From positions 1-45,445 of the forward strand of contig MPUH01000569.1 in NCBI GenBank assembly GCA_001970955.1: a DNA stretch of 45,445 nucleotides. The letters are read 5' to 3'. Positions 17,377 through 28,172 of the stretch are shown here, piece by piece. A model generated the notes under the pieces. That model was not told where the DNA came from and ran no database searches. It saw only the letters and a program-made list of their open reading frames with translations. The stretch's first letter is position 1, and the number at the start of each line of letters is the position of its first letter. Position numbers and translations under genes: made by a program. The DNA comes from Stentor coeruleus (Eukaryota; Ciliophora; Heterotrichea; Heterotrichida; Stentoridae).

Positions 17377-20300
17377 CTACAAAAAGCTCTGGGTCAAAAC
17401 TTCTCTTTTCATAGTCAATTCATCAGTAGCCATGATTTCTTCTGTCATCTTTGTTAATATCTCAATTCTTTTTTCCATACTTTTAACTCTCATCTTAAAA
17501 TTGCTTGAATTATTTACTAATGTCCTCATCAAAAGTTCCGGTAGCATATCAATAGTAATATTCATCTCATCCAAAAGCGGTCCTTCTGTATTCTCCCCAA
17601 ATCTCTTAATATTAACTATATCAACTCCAACCGGCATAAGCAAAATAATTTTTTTCTTATTAAATTTCTTTTCTTTTAAAATCCTTGGGATCTTTCTCGA
17701 ATTTCTATCATTAGCCCTTTCATTCCAAACAACCAAACAGTCATCATAATCCAATGATTCATTAATATTCTTACTAACACAAGGGGAAATAAACAAAATT
17801 TCATTAAAATTATCAGACGAGTAAATGACTTTCTTAAATTCTTTTATCGAACTGCGTATTTTAGAAAAAATTTCAATATCTGCATGTTTTTTTTTAAGGA
17901 CAATCCCAAGGTTATTTAAGAATTTCACAAACCTCTCTGAGTATCCTCCATTATTAACAAAAGCATTGCTTTCTGAATTTTCTAAATATATAATCGGGAC
18001 AATCAGTTGACTTTTATTGAAAATCTGATCAAGTTCAGTTATATATTTCGTAACATCGCCTTCAACAACAGCCAGATTCTGTAATATTTCATCATGAAAA
18101 AGCCCAAACTGACTTAACAACACTCTATACGACTTGTTTTCATAACTCCTACAATATCCTGTTTTTACATAATCCACATAGTTTTCATGATAATTTGTAT
18201 TATGATTCTTAAGAATTTCGCTTTGTTGACAAAAAATCTTAGAAAGTTTATCATATTGTTCATCATCAGGTAAATCAATATTATGATCTTGAATATTTTC
18301 AGTTATTTGGCATTCATTTATAGGTAAAGATAATCCTAAAACAGACTCTTCTTTTTTGTTATAAATTATCCTACTTGACCAGACATATTTACCTATACAG
18401 TTACGGAGTATACAAAATATGTCTGAATCAGGACCTTCTTGAATAGAAGATTCGTATATGGAAAAAATGTTGTAAGGTTTATAAAAAAAGTGTTTGACAA
18501 GTCTTGCATTGTTTGGGAAGTTAATAATTCCTGATTCAATTCTTAAATGTTTATAAGAAAAATTCGATAACAAAGCGTTTTTCAAATACTCCAATGTGAA
18601 CTCTGCGCTTTTTTTACAAGATTTGCTGTTTAATTCTCCACATAATACCTCATAAGCAATTTTCTGTAAAATATTCGAATCAAAACATTCAGGAAACCTA
18701 CAAAACCAACTCACTAATACAAATAAATGCACAGCATTTGAGTCGTTAACATTTCTTGCAGTCATTTTAGATAAATGCCAACATAGTTTTCCTATAATCT
18801 CACTTGGATTTGTTATTCTTTTTATCAAATAAGGCAATGAATATAAACATTCTAATAAAATCCCATAGATATCTTTTTGTGCTATATAATTTGTCTCACT
18901 TAATAAATTTATCAAAAAAATTACGATTTCAGTTGAATCAGCTTCATTTTCATTCATAGCAAGTACAGCTAGAATCCATATGATTTTCTTAAATACAGTT
19001 TCGCTTATAGGTTTTATCATAGCCATAAGGGTATTTTTTATAATTGAAGTAGTTTGAGGGTTCCCAAGACGATGATTAAGCCCAACAATATTGCAGAGTA
19101 TGCCACAACATACTATTTTTAATGATGCGGTTTTAGGGTCAAGAGCATGTTTGCTTAAAAGCTTAAGAAAATTATCATCAAAAGCTAAAAGTCGTACCCC
19201 TCTATGATCAAGACTAAAAAGATTTTGGGACTCTTTAATTGCATAGATAAAAATCACGCTTTGGCTCGCAGGCCCTAAACAACATTCTTGAATAGCTCTA
19301 TAAAATCTTTCGAGGTAAGCTTGATTTATTGGTCCTTGAGCTTTACATATTACATTACACAAAGAACCCATAGCAACTGCACTACCTACAAACCCATCCG
19401 AATCTTTGACTGTTGCATTAAAAAACAGCCACTCGCCAAATATCTCTAATATACTATCAGCACTTGGTATAGGCAACCTTGATTTCTTCTCATAATAATT
19501 ATTAATACTTTCATTCAAGTTTTCTACAAGATTTTCAACATCTTTTGTATCTTTTATATCTTTATTCATATAAAACTCTTTATTCTCTGAGTTTCTTTCA
19601 TCGCATATTCCCAAAAACACATCAATGATTTTTTTTATACTTTCAGAAAGGGTTTTATATACTCTCATATCCCCTGGGATTTTGGCTTTTGTATTGTTTA
19701 GCATTAAAGTCAAGAACTTATGCCATAAAAAAATTGTTTTTTCAGCATTAATATTGATTTTTAAAGTCCATGAACTTTTTATAGTTTGGTTTTCTGATTC
19801 TTCATAACTTAAAAATTCTATCAAAACATCAGGTGAGTATTTATCATAAAGTAAAGAGGCAACTTTTTTAGTAAGAGCATATACAACTAAATCCCATTGA
19901 GTGACAAAATATAAATGATCAAGCCATAAAGCAGAATCCCTTTCAAGTTCAGCCCATAATTCATAATCTCTAATATTAGATTTAATCCAAATCCAAAATA
20001 AAGTTGTTAGCAAATAAGGGGAAATATGTTGAGAAAGACCTTCTAAATGGGTTAAAGTTGAATTGCTTATTAGCAAGAGAACTTTTAATAATGTTTTCCA
20101 AGTTGATTCTGATAAGGTTTTGTATTCAGTCATTTCTTTCATAAGGATTAAAGCATTTATACACAGTCTTGAGTGGTCGTTTGTTGCCCCACTACGTTCT
20201 GTGAATAGTAAAGATAAGTGTCCGAGGATTATTTTTTGGTACATACTTTCGTTTTGTTTAATACAATCTGGTGGATCTTCGCCAAGTATCCATTTACGAT

Positions 20301-20508
20301 AAAGTGAGAATGCTTTTTTTATTACTTCATGATGCTCGATTGGTAGTGAGAATGAGTAACCTAGAAACTCCATTGCCCAAGCTACATGGAAACTTGTTGA
20401 AAATGAGTCTGGTGGGCTGGTGTATATAGAATTCACAATCGTTACGGTGACTTTTATTTTGTCGTCGAGATTTGAGCAAAAAGCGTTTAAAAGGTTGGTA
20501 TCTTGCAT
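17377..20508 (-). CDS. RALGAPB: RalGAP beta-subunit-like protein
   Basis: A 1043-residue protein, ATG at 20508 and TAG stop, in one uninterrupted frame. The N-terminal half matches RALGAPB in order: AWAMEFLGYSFSLPIEHHEV near residue 45, helical repeats, then the block DSILEIFGEWLFFNATV and MGSLCNVICKAQGPI followed by LERFYRAIQEC (about 345-430). The C-terminal part (about 825-1000) is a divergent Rap/RanGAP-like domain: GGYSERFVKFLNNLG, then CLVVWNERANDR, then LLMPVGVDIVNIKRFG. In animals RALGAPB is the non-catalytic partner of RALGAPA1/2, forming a GAP for Ral and Rheb-like GTPases. No GND-type catalytic asparagine is evident, in line with a beta-type subunit. A catalytic alpha partner is not in this window. 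Confidence 0.82.
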   Translation of the reverse strand: MQDTNLLNAFCSNLDDKIKVTVTIVNSIYTSPPDSFSTSFHVAWAMEFLGYSFSLPIEHHEVIKKAFSLYRKWILGEDPPDCIKQNESMYQKIILGHLSLLFTERSGATNDHSRLCINALILMKEMTEYKTLSESTWKTLLKVLLLISNSTLTHLEGLSQHISPYLLTTLFWIWIKSNIRDYELWAELERDSALWLDHLYFVTQWDLVVYALTKKVASLLYDKYSPDVLIEFLSYEESENQTIKSSWTLKININAEKTIFLWHKFLTLMLNNTKAKIPGDMRVYKTLSESIKKIIDVFLGICDERNSENKEFYMNKDIKDTKDVENLVENLNESINNYYEKKSRLPIPSADSILEIFGEWLFFNATVKDSDGFVGSAVAMGSLCNVICKAQGPINQAYLERFYRAIQECCLGPASQSVIFIYAIKESQNLFSLDHRGVRLLAFDDNFLKLLSKHALDPKTASLKIVCCGILCNIVGLNHRLGNPQTTSIIKNTLMAMIKPISETVFKKIIWILAVLAMNENEADSTEIVIFLINLLSETNYIAQKDIYGILLECLYSLPYLIKRITNPSEIIGKLCWHLSKMTARNVNDSNAVHLFVLVSWFCRFPECFDSNILQKIAYEVLCGELNSKSCKKSAEFTLEYLKNALLSNFSYKHLRIESGIINFPNNARLVKHFFYKPYNIFSIYESSIQEGPDSDIFCILRNCIGKYVWSSRIIYNKKEESVLGLSLPINECQITENIQDHNIDLPDDEQYDKLSKIFCQQSEILKNHNTNYHENYVDYVKTGYCRSYENKSYRVLLSQFGLFHDEILQNLAVVEGDVTKYITELDQIFNKSQLIVPIIYLENSESNAFVNNGGYSERFVKFLNNLGIVLKKKHADIEIFSKIRSSIKEFKKVIYSSDNFNEILFISPCVSKNINESLDYDDCLVVWNERANDRNSRKIPRILKEKKFNKKKIILLMPVGVDIVNIKRFGENTEGPLLDEMNITIDMLPELLMRTLVNNSSNFKMRVKSMEKRIEILTKMTEEIMATDELTMKREVLTQSFL

Positions 20509-21219
20509 TTGTTTTATATAGGATAAGAAATTATCTCAAAGTAATGGAATTTTATTAAAGGATTTTATATGGAATTTTGTGTTTGAATATTGGAGTTGTG
20601 TGCTGGTGATGATTTTTATGTTAAAACTATTATTAAGAATTTTGGGTTTTTTTTTAGGGGTAGTTATTAGAAATAAAGTTTTATGGGTAAAAAAATAGTG
20701 AATGATTTGAAATATTTTATGATATTTACTTTGTGTTATGTAATTATTATCAATGTTATGAACAATTTATATAATCTCAATTGGGAATTATAAATTATTT
20801 ACTGTTAATATAACAACTTACTATAATATTTTATCTATATTTTTTTTCATCATGCATATTGCTATTTAGCATTAATATAGGATTCATAAGTTTTCATGCC
20901 AAACTCATCCTTATTGAAATTATAAGTAAACATTACATGATATCACATAAACATTTACTTAATAATTTTTACATGAAAATTATATGACCCTACAAAAAAT
21001 AATCTTATCCTCCACATCTCATCAAAAAAAAATCACCAAATAATCCAACCAAATATTTTCTTTCCAAAAAAAACTCCATCATTTTCTAATTGGAAATTAC
21101 TTAACCAAAACAACCAACCTTCTCAATACCAAAAATTCACCCATATACAAAACAATAACAAAATCTCCAAATAAAATCCTTTGTCATATAAACCTCATCT
21201 AAATTCCTTCTTCCATAAA
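20509..21219. promoter_or_regulatory. Intergenic region with composition switch
   Basis: This lies between the RalGAP start and the end of the next minus-strand gene. Plus-strand 20540-20700 is G-rich (the 5' flank of RalGAP, C-rich on its sense strand), and about 20930-21219 is C-rich (the 3' flank of the four-TM gene). No gene was seen. Confidence 0.5.
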
Positions 21220-21774
21220 TTACTTAAATTCATTAGATAGTCTCTTGCTAATATTGTATTTCCTTTCTATCTCTTCCCTCTTAATCGAAAGTCTAGCAAT
21301 TGGTTCTGCAACACTTTGTGGGTTAAGAAGATTATCATTGTTACTATAAAACTGGGCATCTTTCAAACTACTTCTATAACACCATCCTACACAAATAGCT
21401 ACAAGTATAAGTACGCAAGCACTAAGCATTGTATATCTGATAATATTAGCATATTCTTCTCCTAATAATTTTTCATAATCGGTATACAAAATCACAGCTA
21501 GAGTAAAACCAAGCTCACCTATAAAACCTCCTGCTAGACAAGCTAAATAAAGTGTAAGACCTCCTAAAGCAGTTCTAGTTGTATGGCCGAATATTGCAAA
21601 AAGGACTAAGTAAAAACCTAAAAATATATACCCTCCGTTGTACCAAGTGAAAGTATCGGTTTTAAGACATACTGAAATTCCTGCAGAAATGTTTCCAACA
21701 CCTACTATAATTAGTATTAGAGTGCAGGTTCTAAACATGAAGAAAAGACATGAGTTTCCTGAGACTTCCGGCAT
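21220..21774 (-). CDS. Four-transmembrane protein, tetraspanin-like layout
   Basis: A 184-residue protein with ATG at 21774. Four hydrophobic helices lie at about 12-35, 47-66, 68-98 and 112-132, with a short polar N-terminus and a basic cytosolic tail of about 50 residues. The layout recalls tetraspanins, but the loop between helices 3 and 4 is only about 14 residues, with no CCG motif, so it is not a canonical tetraspanin. I do not recognise a closer family. The tail (SIKREEIERKYNISKRLSNE) may be a helix used for contacts in the cytosol. Confidence 0.75.
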   Translation of the reverse strand: MPEVSGNSCLFFMFRTCTLILIIVGVGNISAGISVCLKTDTFTWYNGGYIFLGFYLVLFAIFGHTTRTALGGLTLYLACLAGGFIGELGFTLAVILYTDYEKLLGEEYANIIRYTMLSACVLILVAICVGWCYRSSLKDAQFYSNNDNLLNPQSVAEPIARLSIKREEIERKYNISKRLSNEFK

Positions 21775-22562
21775 AAATATATCAATAAATAGTTTATTCT
21801 TAAATAAGTTATGATGATTATATTAATATTAGGTTTAAGATAAGTTATGATAAGGTTGTGTAATATTTTGAATGAAATTTTGTTGAGGGATTTTATGGAG
21901 GGTGTTAGTTTTGGATGAAATTTTCGGTTTATGGGATGAGTTTTTTTGAGTTAGGTTATGCTTTTTGATGTAAGGGTTTGGTTGTTATGTGATTAGATAG
22001 TTTGTATTGATTGTGTGGGTCTGGGGTTTTAGTATGATTTGATGAATTAATGGAAATAAAGGGAAAGTATTGAGGCTTTAGGCTTTTGGTTTTTGATTGT
22101 TTATTATTTATGGGTAGGTAATAAAAATTATATGATATGATTTGATTATGATTTTGTGCTGGTTGTGGTTTTTATTTGATTTGATATTAAACTAAAGGTA
22201 AAATAGCGAGTTAGCAGTAGCGTAATTAATGTTTATAATAGATTCAAAAACATATTATTATATTATGGATAGAAATTATACACAGATTAAGACTTTTTCT
22301 ATATAATCATCATAGCACATACTCTATTTTTTGCTTTAACTATAAATTCTTAAAAACTACCCCAACCATAAAATCTCAATCAAAACTAAATTATAGAATA
22401 TTTCGAAACATAAACCATATACTAACTTTTATAATACATCCATTTATAAATAATCCCTAATCATACAATATATTAACATTTTCATCATATTTACAATTTT
22501 ACAAATCCTGCAAAATTACTAGCATTAAGTGTTGATAAATAATAAAACCTAATATATAAAAA
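21775..22562. promoter_or_regulatory. Divergent intergenic region
   Basis: Between two divergent starts. Plus-strand 21830-22160 is strongly G-rich with little C (C-rich on the sense strand of the minus gene), and about 22300-22560 is C-rich with few G. Each gene thus has a G-poor 5' flank on its own sense strand. No gene was seen. Confidence 0.55.
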
Positions 22563-24026
22563 ATGTCAGATATCAGAGTGAAGCTTTCAAATGGAAAAGA
22601 CATAACAGAACTTCTTCTATATCTGCTTGAAGAAAACAAGCGCATGGAAGAAGAGTTTGGTGAGCCTCTAGACATATTAGAAGAAGATTTCGAAAAAAAT
22701 ATCCAATACCTACCAGATAGATTCAGAGATCTATGTCGAGAGATTTTCACTGTACTTCCACAATCGACAGAGTACAAATTTGATGAGCCAGATTCGATAA
22801 AAAATCTTGAATACAACACAGATGGCCAACTGATAGGCTCATCGTTTTTAAAGCTCATAGAAAAAATGACTGACGAAGACTCAACCGAGTTGACCGATGC
22901 AGTTTTCTATACATTCCCTTTATACGCAACTCCTAAAGAAATGCTTGAAGCTCTGTTATGGAGATACAACGTTATAACCCCACCACTAATGTCAAGGTCC
23001 GAACTCGCAGCTTTCCAGACCAAAAAGGTTAGAAGAATACAAAGTAAAGTCGCAAGTCTACTAAAAAAATGGATAAAACTCTGGCCTTCACATTTCAAAG
23101 AAAACCGGAATCTCAAAACCATGCTCCAAAGATTTCTTGACAACCTTAAAGAATCCACAAATGAAACCTATACAAAAAATAACTGCAAAACTATTCTTAA
23201 ACAACTCAACGATATTGAAGAAGAGGAAAAAAAAGTTAGATGCACATTTGGTGATCTGAGGATTCCAGAAGACCCAATCTTACCTAAAGAAATTGATTTC
23301 AAAACTGAACCTTTGTTACTATGGAGCCCTATAGAAATTGCAAGACAAATGAGTCTTATCGAAAGCGATATGCTAAAAAAAGTTGATCTTGGTGAACTAC
23401 TTGGGAGAAATTGGGAAAAAAATGACAGAGAACAAAAAGCTGCTAATATTGTTGCAATAAATAAAAGGTTTATAAGCTGTAGATCACTTTTTATGACAGC
23501 TATTGTAAAACAAGAAGATATTAACAACAGGATAAAAATCATTAAAACTTTATTGGAAGCAGCAAATGAATGCTTGAATAATATTCATAACTATGAAAGT
23601 CCTTTTATTATAAATTCAGCTTTAAAAAGTGATGCTATTCGTGCTTTAGAACTCACTTCTAGAGAAGTTAAGAAGAGTACCACGCATAAAAATATATGGA
23701 CGAGGATTGAAGAATTATATCCTTCTGATTATGAAATGGTTAGAAATGAAATGGATACTCAACCTTGTACTGTACCATGCATATTAGCTTTAAGAAATGT
23801 TTTAACGAAAAATGATATGCTTAGGCCGAGTATACTTGAATCAAAGTTGATTAATCTTGCAAAGCATAGGGTTACTGCTGATATTGTCCATAAGATAAGG
23901 ATGTATAAAGAAAATACTTTGGTTTATCATCCTATTAAAATGCTTTATCAGTATCTTTTGGCACAAGATTTCAAAGCTAGTGATGATGAACTTTATCATA
24001 AGGCTAAAGCTTTAGAAGGTAATTAA
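22563..24026 (+). CDS. RasGEF (REM plus CDC25-type domain)
   Basis: A 487-residue protein, ATG at 22563. An N-terminal REM-like helical region covers about 95-205 (GSSFLKLIEKMTDEDSTELT, then the FYTFPLYATPKEMLEALLWR block typical of RasGEF-N). The CDC25 catalytic domain covers about 250-485: SPIEIARQMSLIESDMLKKV, LLGRNW, then a stretch of helices ending CILALRNVLTKND and KMLYQYLLAQDF. It would exchange GDP for GTP on a Ras/Rap-type small GTPase. No calmodulin, PH or cAMP-binding module is present, so it is a minimal RasGEF. It lies near a RalGAP-like gene, but the two are on opposite strands and not in an operon. Confidence 0.9.
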   Translation: MSDIRVKLSNGKDITELLLYLLEENKRMEEEFGEPLDILEEDFEKNIQYLPDRFRDLCREIFTVLPQSTEYKFDEPDSIKNLEYNTDGQLIGSSFLKLIEKMTDEDSTELTDAVFYTFPLYATPKEMLEALLWRYNVITPPLMSRSELAAFQTKKVRRIQSKVASLLKKWIKLWPSHFKENRNLKTMLQRFLDNLKESTNETYTKNNCKTILKQLNDIEEEEKKVRCTFGDLRIPEDPILPKEIDFKTEPLLLWSPIEIARQMSLIESDMLKKVDLGELLGRNWEKNDREQKAANIVAINKRFISCRSLFMTAIVKQEDINNRIKIIKTLLEAANECLNNIHNYESPFIINSALKSDAIRALELTSREVKKSTTHKNIWTRIEELYPSDYEMVRNEMDTQPCTVPCILALRNVLTKNDMLRPSILESKLINLAKHRVTADIVHKIRMYKENTLVYHPIKMLYQYLLAQDFKASDDELYHKAKALEGN

Positions 24027-24604
24027 CTTATTAAATGAATTAGTTAAGAAATTATTTTGTGGGTTTTTAAGGTTGAGTTGATGTTGGAAGGTGAGGATTA
24101 TGGCTTTAAATGATTTTGATTTGGGGGTTTATAAAGATGGGCTTTTTTGTGTTAAATTTGTATAAAGAGTTAGTTTAGAGGGGGATTTTGGATTTTTTAG
24201 AGGTTTATAAGTCTAATAATGAGTTTGATTAGAGTTTATTTTGAATCTAGTATACAATGTATTGTAATTAAGTGAGAGAATGCTATATAAGACCACAGTG
24301 TAAATAAGACACTTTTTAGTACTTAAAATCAATTTTCTGAATTTTAAAGTTGATTAATTTACATTGTTTATTGAATATAATGTAAAAATTATCGAATAAT
24401 GCTTAAGTATTTATTTATAACTTCATACATAGTGAATCAATAAAATAGACAAGATTAATGAATAATTTACAAAAGCATTAGAATTAATAGGGATTATTTT
24501 TATTCTGGTATATGTCTTGCGAATAAAAATCTTGAACACGTCAAATTGGTATTTGACCATGGAAATATTAATGCTCTCATAAGCTTATTTAATCTAATAA
24601 TAAA
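24027..24604. other. Intergenic region
   Basis: From 24040 to about 24270 the plus strand is G-rich and C-poor, the usual 3' flank pattern. The rest is mixed AT-rich sequence, without the expected C-rich block before the next start. No gene was seen. Confidence 0.5.
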
Positions 24605-25411
24605 ATGAATGACGATGATTTCGATGAAAAGGTAAAAATATGTGAATTTTTGAACAAAAGAAAAGAGGAGAAACTAAAAGAAAAGCATCTCAAGTTCAGC
24701 AACTACATTGAAGAAAACTACAATTTCTTTAATTACGGTATTAGCCAAACCTCTTTAGCCATTTTAAATTCAATGCTAGACTCTGAATTCCTACCATGCG
24801 ACATTAGACCTCTTCCATTAAAGCTCATGCTTTTGCAAGTATGTGAAGAGACAGCTTTAAACGAATTTGAAATTGCATTATGGGTACTCATAATAGAAAA
24901 ATACATATTTCCTATAGGATCCTTATGCTTATATGCAGATTTATTATTTTCAGCACTATGTTCTAAAGAATATCTTAACTCCAATATAAACTTTCTATTA
25001 GAAAAATTTATAAAGAAGGACAAAATGTTCTCATGCAACTACTCTTATTGGTGTATATCAAATAGAAATACATTTACATGTGCTGATATATGTAAAAGAT
25101 ACTCACTAGCTATGAAATATAAAAGCCAAGGGATAAATTTAAACTTTTATGTTGATGAGATTCTCATGAATAGTTTGCAATATGAATTAAAAAAACCTAA
25201 AAAGACTAGAAAACAAAGTGAGATTATTTATACTGAACTACCTAGACTTGCAAGATTTAATAGTCTTGAACCTGTAACTGAGCTTTCAAGGATTAATAGC
25301 ACAGAGTCTTTACAGATTTTGCCACTTGGTAATAGAACTAGTAGCAGTGGCTTTTCTATGAAGTGTTCTTCTTGTAGTGTTTGCTCCCAGTATTTGAGTT
25401 TAGACCTTTAA
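24605..25411 (+). CDS. Unrecognised 268-residue protein
   Basis: A 268-residue ORF with ATG at 24605 and TAA stop. I do not recognise it. Residues about 1-45 are charged and helical. Residues about 60-190 are mostly hydrophobic helices rich in Leu and Cys (LPLKLMLLQVCEETALNEFE, LWVLIIEKYIFPIGSLCLYA), with spacing like helical repeats rather than clean transmembrane spans. The C-terminal 70 residues are Ser/Arg-rich and end in a Cys cluster, CSSCSVCSQYL. Coding-like codon use and a clean frame support a real gene. Confidence 0.6.
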   Translation: MNDDDFDEKVKICEFLNKRKEEKLKEKHLKFSNYIEENYNFFNYGISQTSLAILNSMLDSEFLPCDIRPLPLKLMLLQVCEETALNEFEIALWVLIIEKYIFPIGSLCLYADLLFSALCSKEYLNSNINFLLEKFIKKDKMFSCNYSYWCISNRNTFTCADICKRYSLAMKYKSQGINLNFYVDEILMNSLQYELKKPKKTRKQSEIIYTELPRLARFNSLEPVTELSRINSTESLQILPLGNRTSSSGFSMKCSSCSVCSQYLSLDL

Positions 25412-27354
25412 AAATAACTAGAATTTAAAATTACAGGCTAATTGTTTGTAAGAAAATGTTGGATGGAATTTTTTAAAGAGATGCTATATATTGGATTGAT
25501 TTGATTTTAGTGGTTTTTTGTAAGTTTGATTGATATTTGAAATAAAATATTATGGGCATATGCTTTCTACTTAAGCAACAAAAGTTTCCTACATAACAAA
25601 AAAAATCTTTTCCAATACTAATCATATATTAAATACATATTTCAAGCTAAAAAATCCTACATACTCAAAATTCCCACTAGCTAAACTTCATAATTCCCAA
25701 ATCACTTCTAATTCTTCTATCAACATTTATAAATCATCATCTCTCTCCAATCATCTTAAATATTCTGACCTTTAATCTTACAGTCTATGCATATTTTCCT
25801 CAATCTCCCATCATTATAAAAATCAATCTCTCAAAAATATTCATTATAAAATATAACTATACATCTAAGCATTAGGAATATTTCTATATACTCCCAATAA
25901 TCACTCAAAGAAAAAATTCCTATTTGAGATTATAGTTTCATATGAGAATTTTAATAATACATCTATTATCGGTTTTTTATGATATCCAAAATCTGATAAT
26001 CTAAGCTGTAAGCATTTTAAATCCCTATATCCATTTGGTGAAACTAAATATTTTTGTCTTTATCTACAGATGGGGAAATGCGTTTTTGTAATAAAAGTTT
26101 GCCATACTTAAGACTAAAGAACTTGTAAAGAAATAATCATAAATAATGAACCATGTAAGATTTCTAATATAATAATAAGAGACAATGGCCTAGGTGTTAA
26201 TTTTTATATCCTAGTTTTTCTCATAAAAAATCTGATAGTGAAAGAAATAAAAAGTTTCGAAAAAAAGAAGATATCTCGCTTGTACTGAATCTCGAAATAA
26301 CTTCAATATCTGATATGATTTACTTATATTTATTTTTCTTATAAGGAAACGAAAGAAGTTAGGAATTCATGAAAGATTATGCTGGTATAGGGAAGTAATT
26401 GACTTAAAGTAATACAAGCTTTACTCTAAAAATTTTTTTGATATAATATTTGACTTGTAAATACAAAAATTTTTTTAGAGCAAAAGCTGATTGTCTGATG
26501 GAATTTATTATGCTTCTGATCATGATAGTCTAGATCCTGTAGCAGGTAGGTAAATAGCACAAGAAGATTTAAGGTAATCATTATATGTTTGATTAATCAA
26601 AAGATGACTCAACAATTTTATCATATAAAAAAAAATACTTTAAATTCCAAAATGATTTACTAAATTATTTGGTTTGGATGATTTGACATATGAATATTTG
26701 GAAAAATTATAAAAATATAGGGTTTGATGTGGGGATTATTAAAAAAATGTTATAAAAAAAGTTTTAAATCTGTAAAAGAAACTTATGTTACTTTGAATAA
26801 AAAATTATGTGCTAGGATTGAGTTTTAGTTCAGTAATGGGCTGATATTTTACCCTGCTATAGTTTTATAGAGAAATTTAGATAATCATGCTGTTGTTTTA
26901 GGGATTTGTGTTGTGTATAATCATATGCCAAGGTTTAAATTCTGCAAGATTAAATTTTTTGATAAAACAGTAAGCAAGTTTATGAAAATACTTGTGTTAT
27001 CCTTACCGTGCTTTATAGGTTTTACTTATATGCAGATATATTTTGAAAAAGGTAATTGAATTATACTTATCATGAATCAAGGATACTATAATAATTTTTA
27101 CCTTTAGTGAATTTAAAGATGTTTTATAGACATACAGAGATATATTTATTCTTTTTAGATAGCTTAGAAGTGATTATTTTATATCAGGGTTTTGGATGAG
27201 GGGATTAATAGAATGTTCTGGAAGATGATGGAAAATGAAATGAGGTTAACAGTTTAGTTAATGATAAGTATGTAATAAAGAATGAAGAATTGATAAGAGT
27301 ATTGAGATAGTGAGTCAAGGTGAGTCAAGGTGAAAAAATAAGACGGGTTTTTGT
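25412..27354. pseudogene. Gene graveyard with decayed coding sequence
   Basis: About 1.9 kb without an intact gene. The plus strand is G-rich at 25440-25560 and then C-rich at 25570-25870, the signature normally seen at the 5' side of a plus-strand gene. After about 25900 the plus strand carries broken protein-like stretches, such as DNHAVVLGICVVYN and CKIKFFDKTVSKFMKI followed by a hydrophobic run at about 26875-27040, interrupted by stops and frame changes. The parent family could not be identified. Confidence 0.5.
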
Positions 27355-27594
27355 ATGCTTAAGATTGACATATTTGATGGTAGAGAACATTTCCAGAACT
27401 ATATAATAAATATTATGTCCAGTGTATACTTTAAATATAGCATAAATCAAGCTGCTTTTGAGGATTTTCTAAATGAAATGAAGACTGAACTGCATAAAGA
27501 GCTTGAAATTAAAAGCTTTCAATATAATTACATGTTTGCACTTGATAGACCTACGGATTCTAAGACAAAATATCAATGGGAATTAACTGAATAA
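27355..27594 (+). CDS. Short ORF, possibly the 3' end of a decayed gene
   Basis: 79 residues from ATG to TAA, no recognised domain (FQNYIINIMSSVYFKYSINQ, then FEDFLNEMKTELHKELEIKS). Composition is protein-like. It lies at the right edge of the decayed region on the same strand, so it may be the surviving 3' end of the lost gene rather than an independent gene. Just upstream, GTGAGTCAAG is repeated in tandem at about 27310-27330. Confidence 0.3.
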   Translation: MLKIDIFDGREHFQNYIINIMSSVYFKYSINQAAFEDFLNEMKTELHKELEIKSFQYNYMFALDRPTDSKTKYQWELTE

Positions 27595-27605
27595 TGCAAT
27601 TTATT

Positions 27606-27698
27606 GTACTTAATAGTTTACTTCTTAATGAAAATGATTTGTAAATACTTTNGTACTTAATAGTTTACTTCTTAATGAAAATGATTTGTAAATACTTT
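27606..27698. other. Single-N gap between direct duplicates
   Basis: The N at 27652 lies between two identical 46-nt copies, 27606-27651 and 27653-27698. It is most simply an unmerged overlap between contigs. Confidence 0.85.
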
Positions 27699-28061
27699 AA
27701 CTTAGGAAGTTAGCCTAACAGGGTTTACTTACCAAATATAAAAATAATTCGATACTTTTATAGAAGTTTATAAATCATACCATTTGCACACAAGTTTTTA
27801 TATAAACTAAGTTCTGCTATCCTAATTTTAAACTTAAATTTTAAAGAATACATAATTTTTCATAAAAAATTTAGTAGTATATTTTCATCTGATTTATTAT
27901 AAAAATTACGAACTGATTTACCCACTAATTAATTCAACCAGCAATAAGCTTATTAATTTAATCTAAACTTTTCAAATTACTTTAACTTTAAAAATAGAAT
28001 ATTTATTTCAGTCCTATCTTCCATATAGTTATAAAGATGCTAACTCACACTAATTATATAT

Positions 28062-28155
28062 CACAAATCTAAGCATTATTTTCTAATCAACTGTTAGTTA
28101 TTTATAATCACAAATCTAAGCATTATTTTCTAATCAACTATTAGTTATTTATGAT
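28062..28155. repeat. 47-bp tandem duplication
   Basis: Two adjacent copies of a unit beginning CACAAATCTAAGCATTATTT start at 28062 and 28109, differing by few bases. Unlike the N-flanked duplicates there is no gap here, so it is probably a real duplication in the 3' flank of the zinc-finger gene. Confidence 0.8.
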
Positions 28156-28172
28156 GATATATTATTGTAAGC

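Larger units (their letters stand above)
27595..28172. other. Intergenic region with gap and tandem repeat
   Basis: No gene seen. It holds the N at 27652 and a 47-bp tandem duplication, and otherwise AT-rich sequence. Confidence 0.5.
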
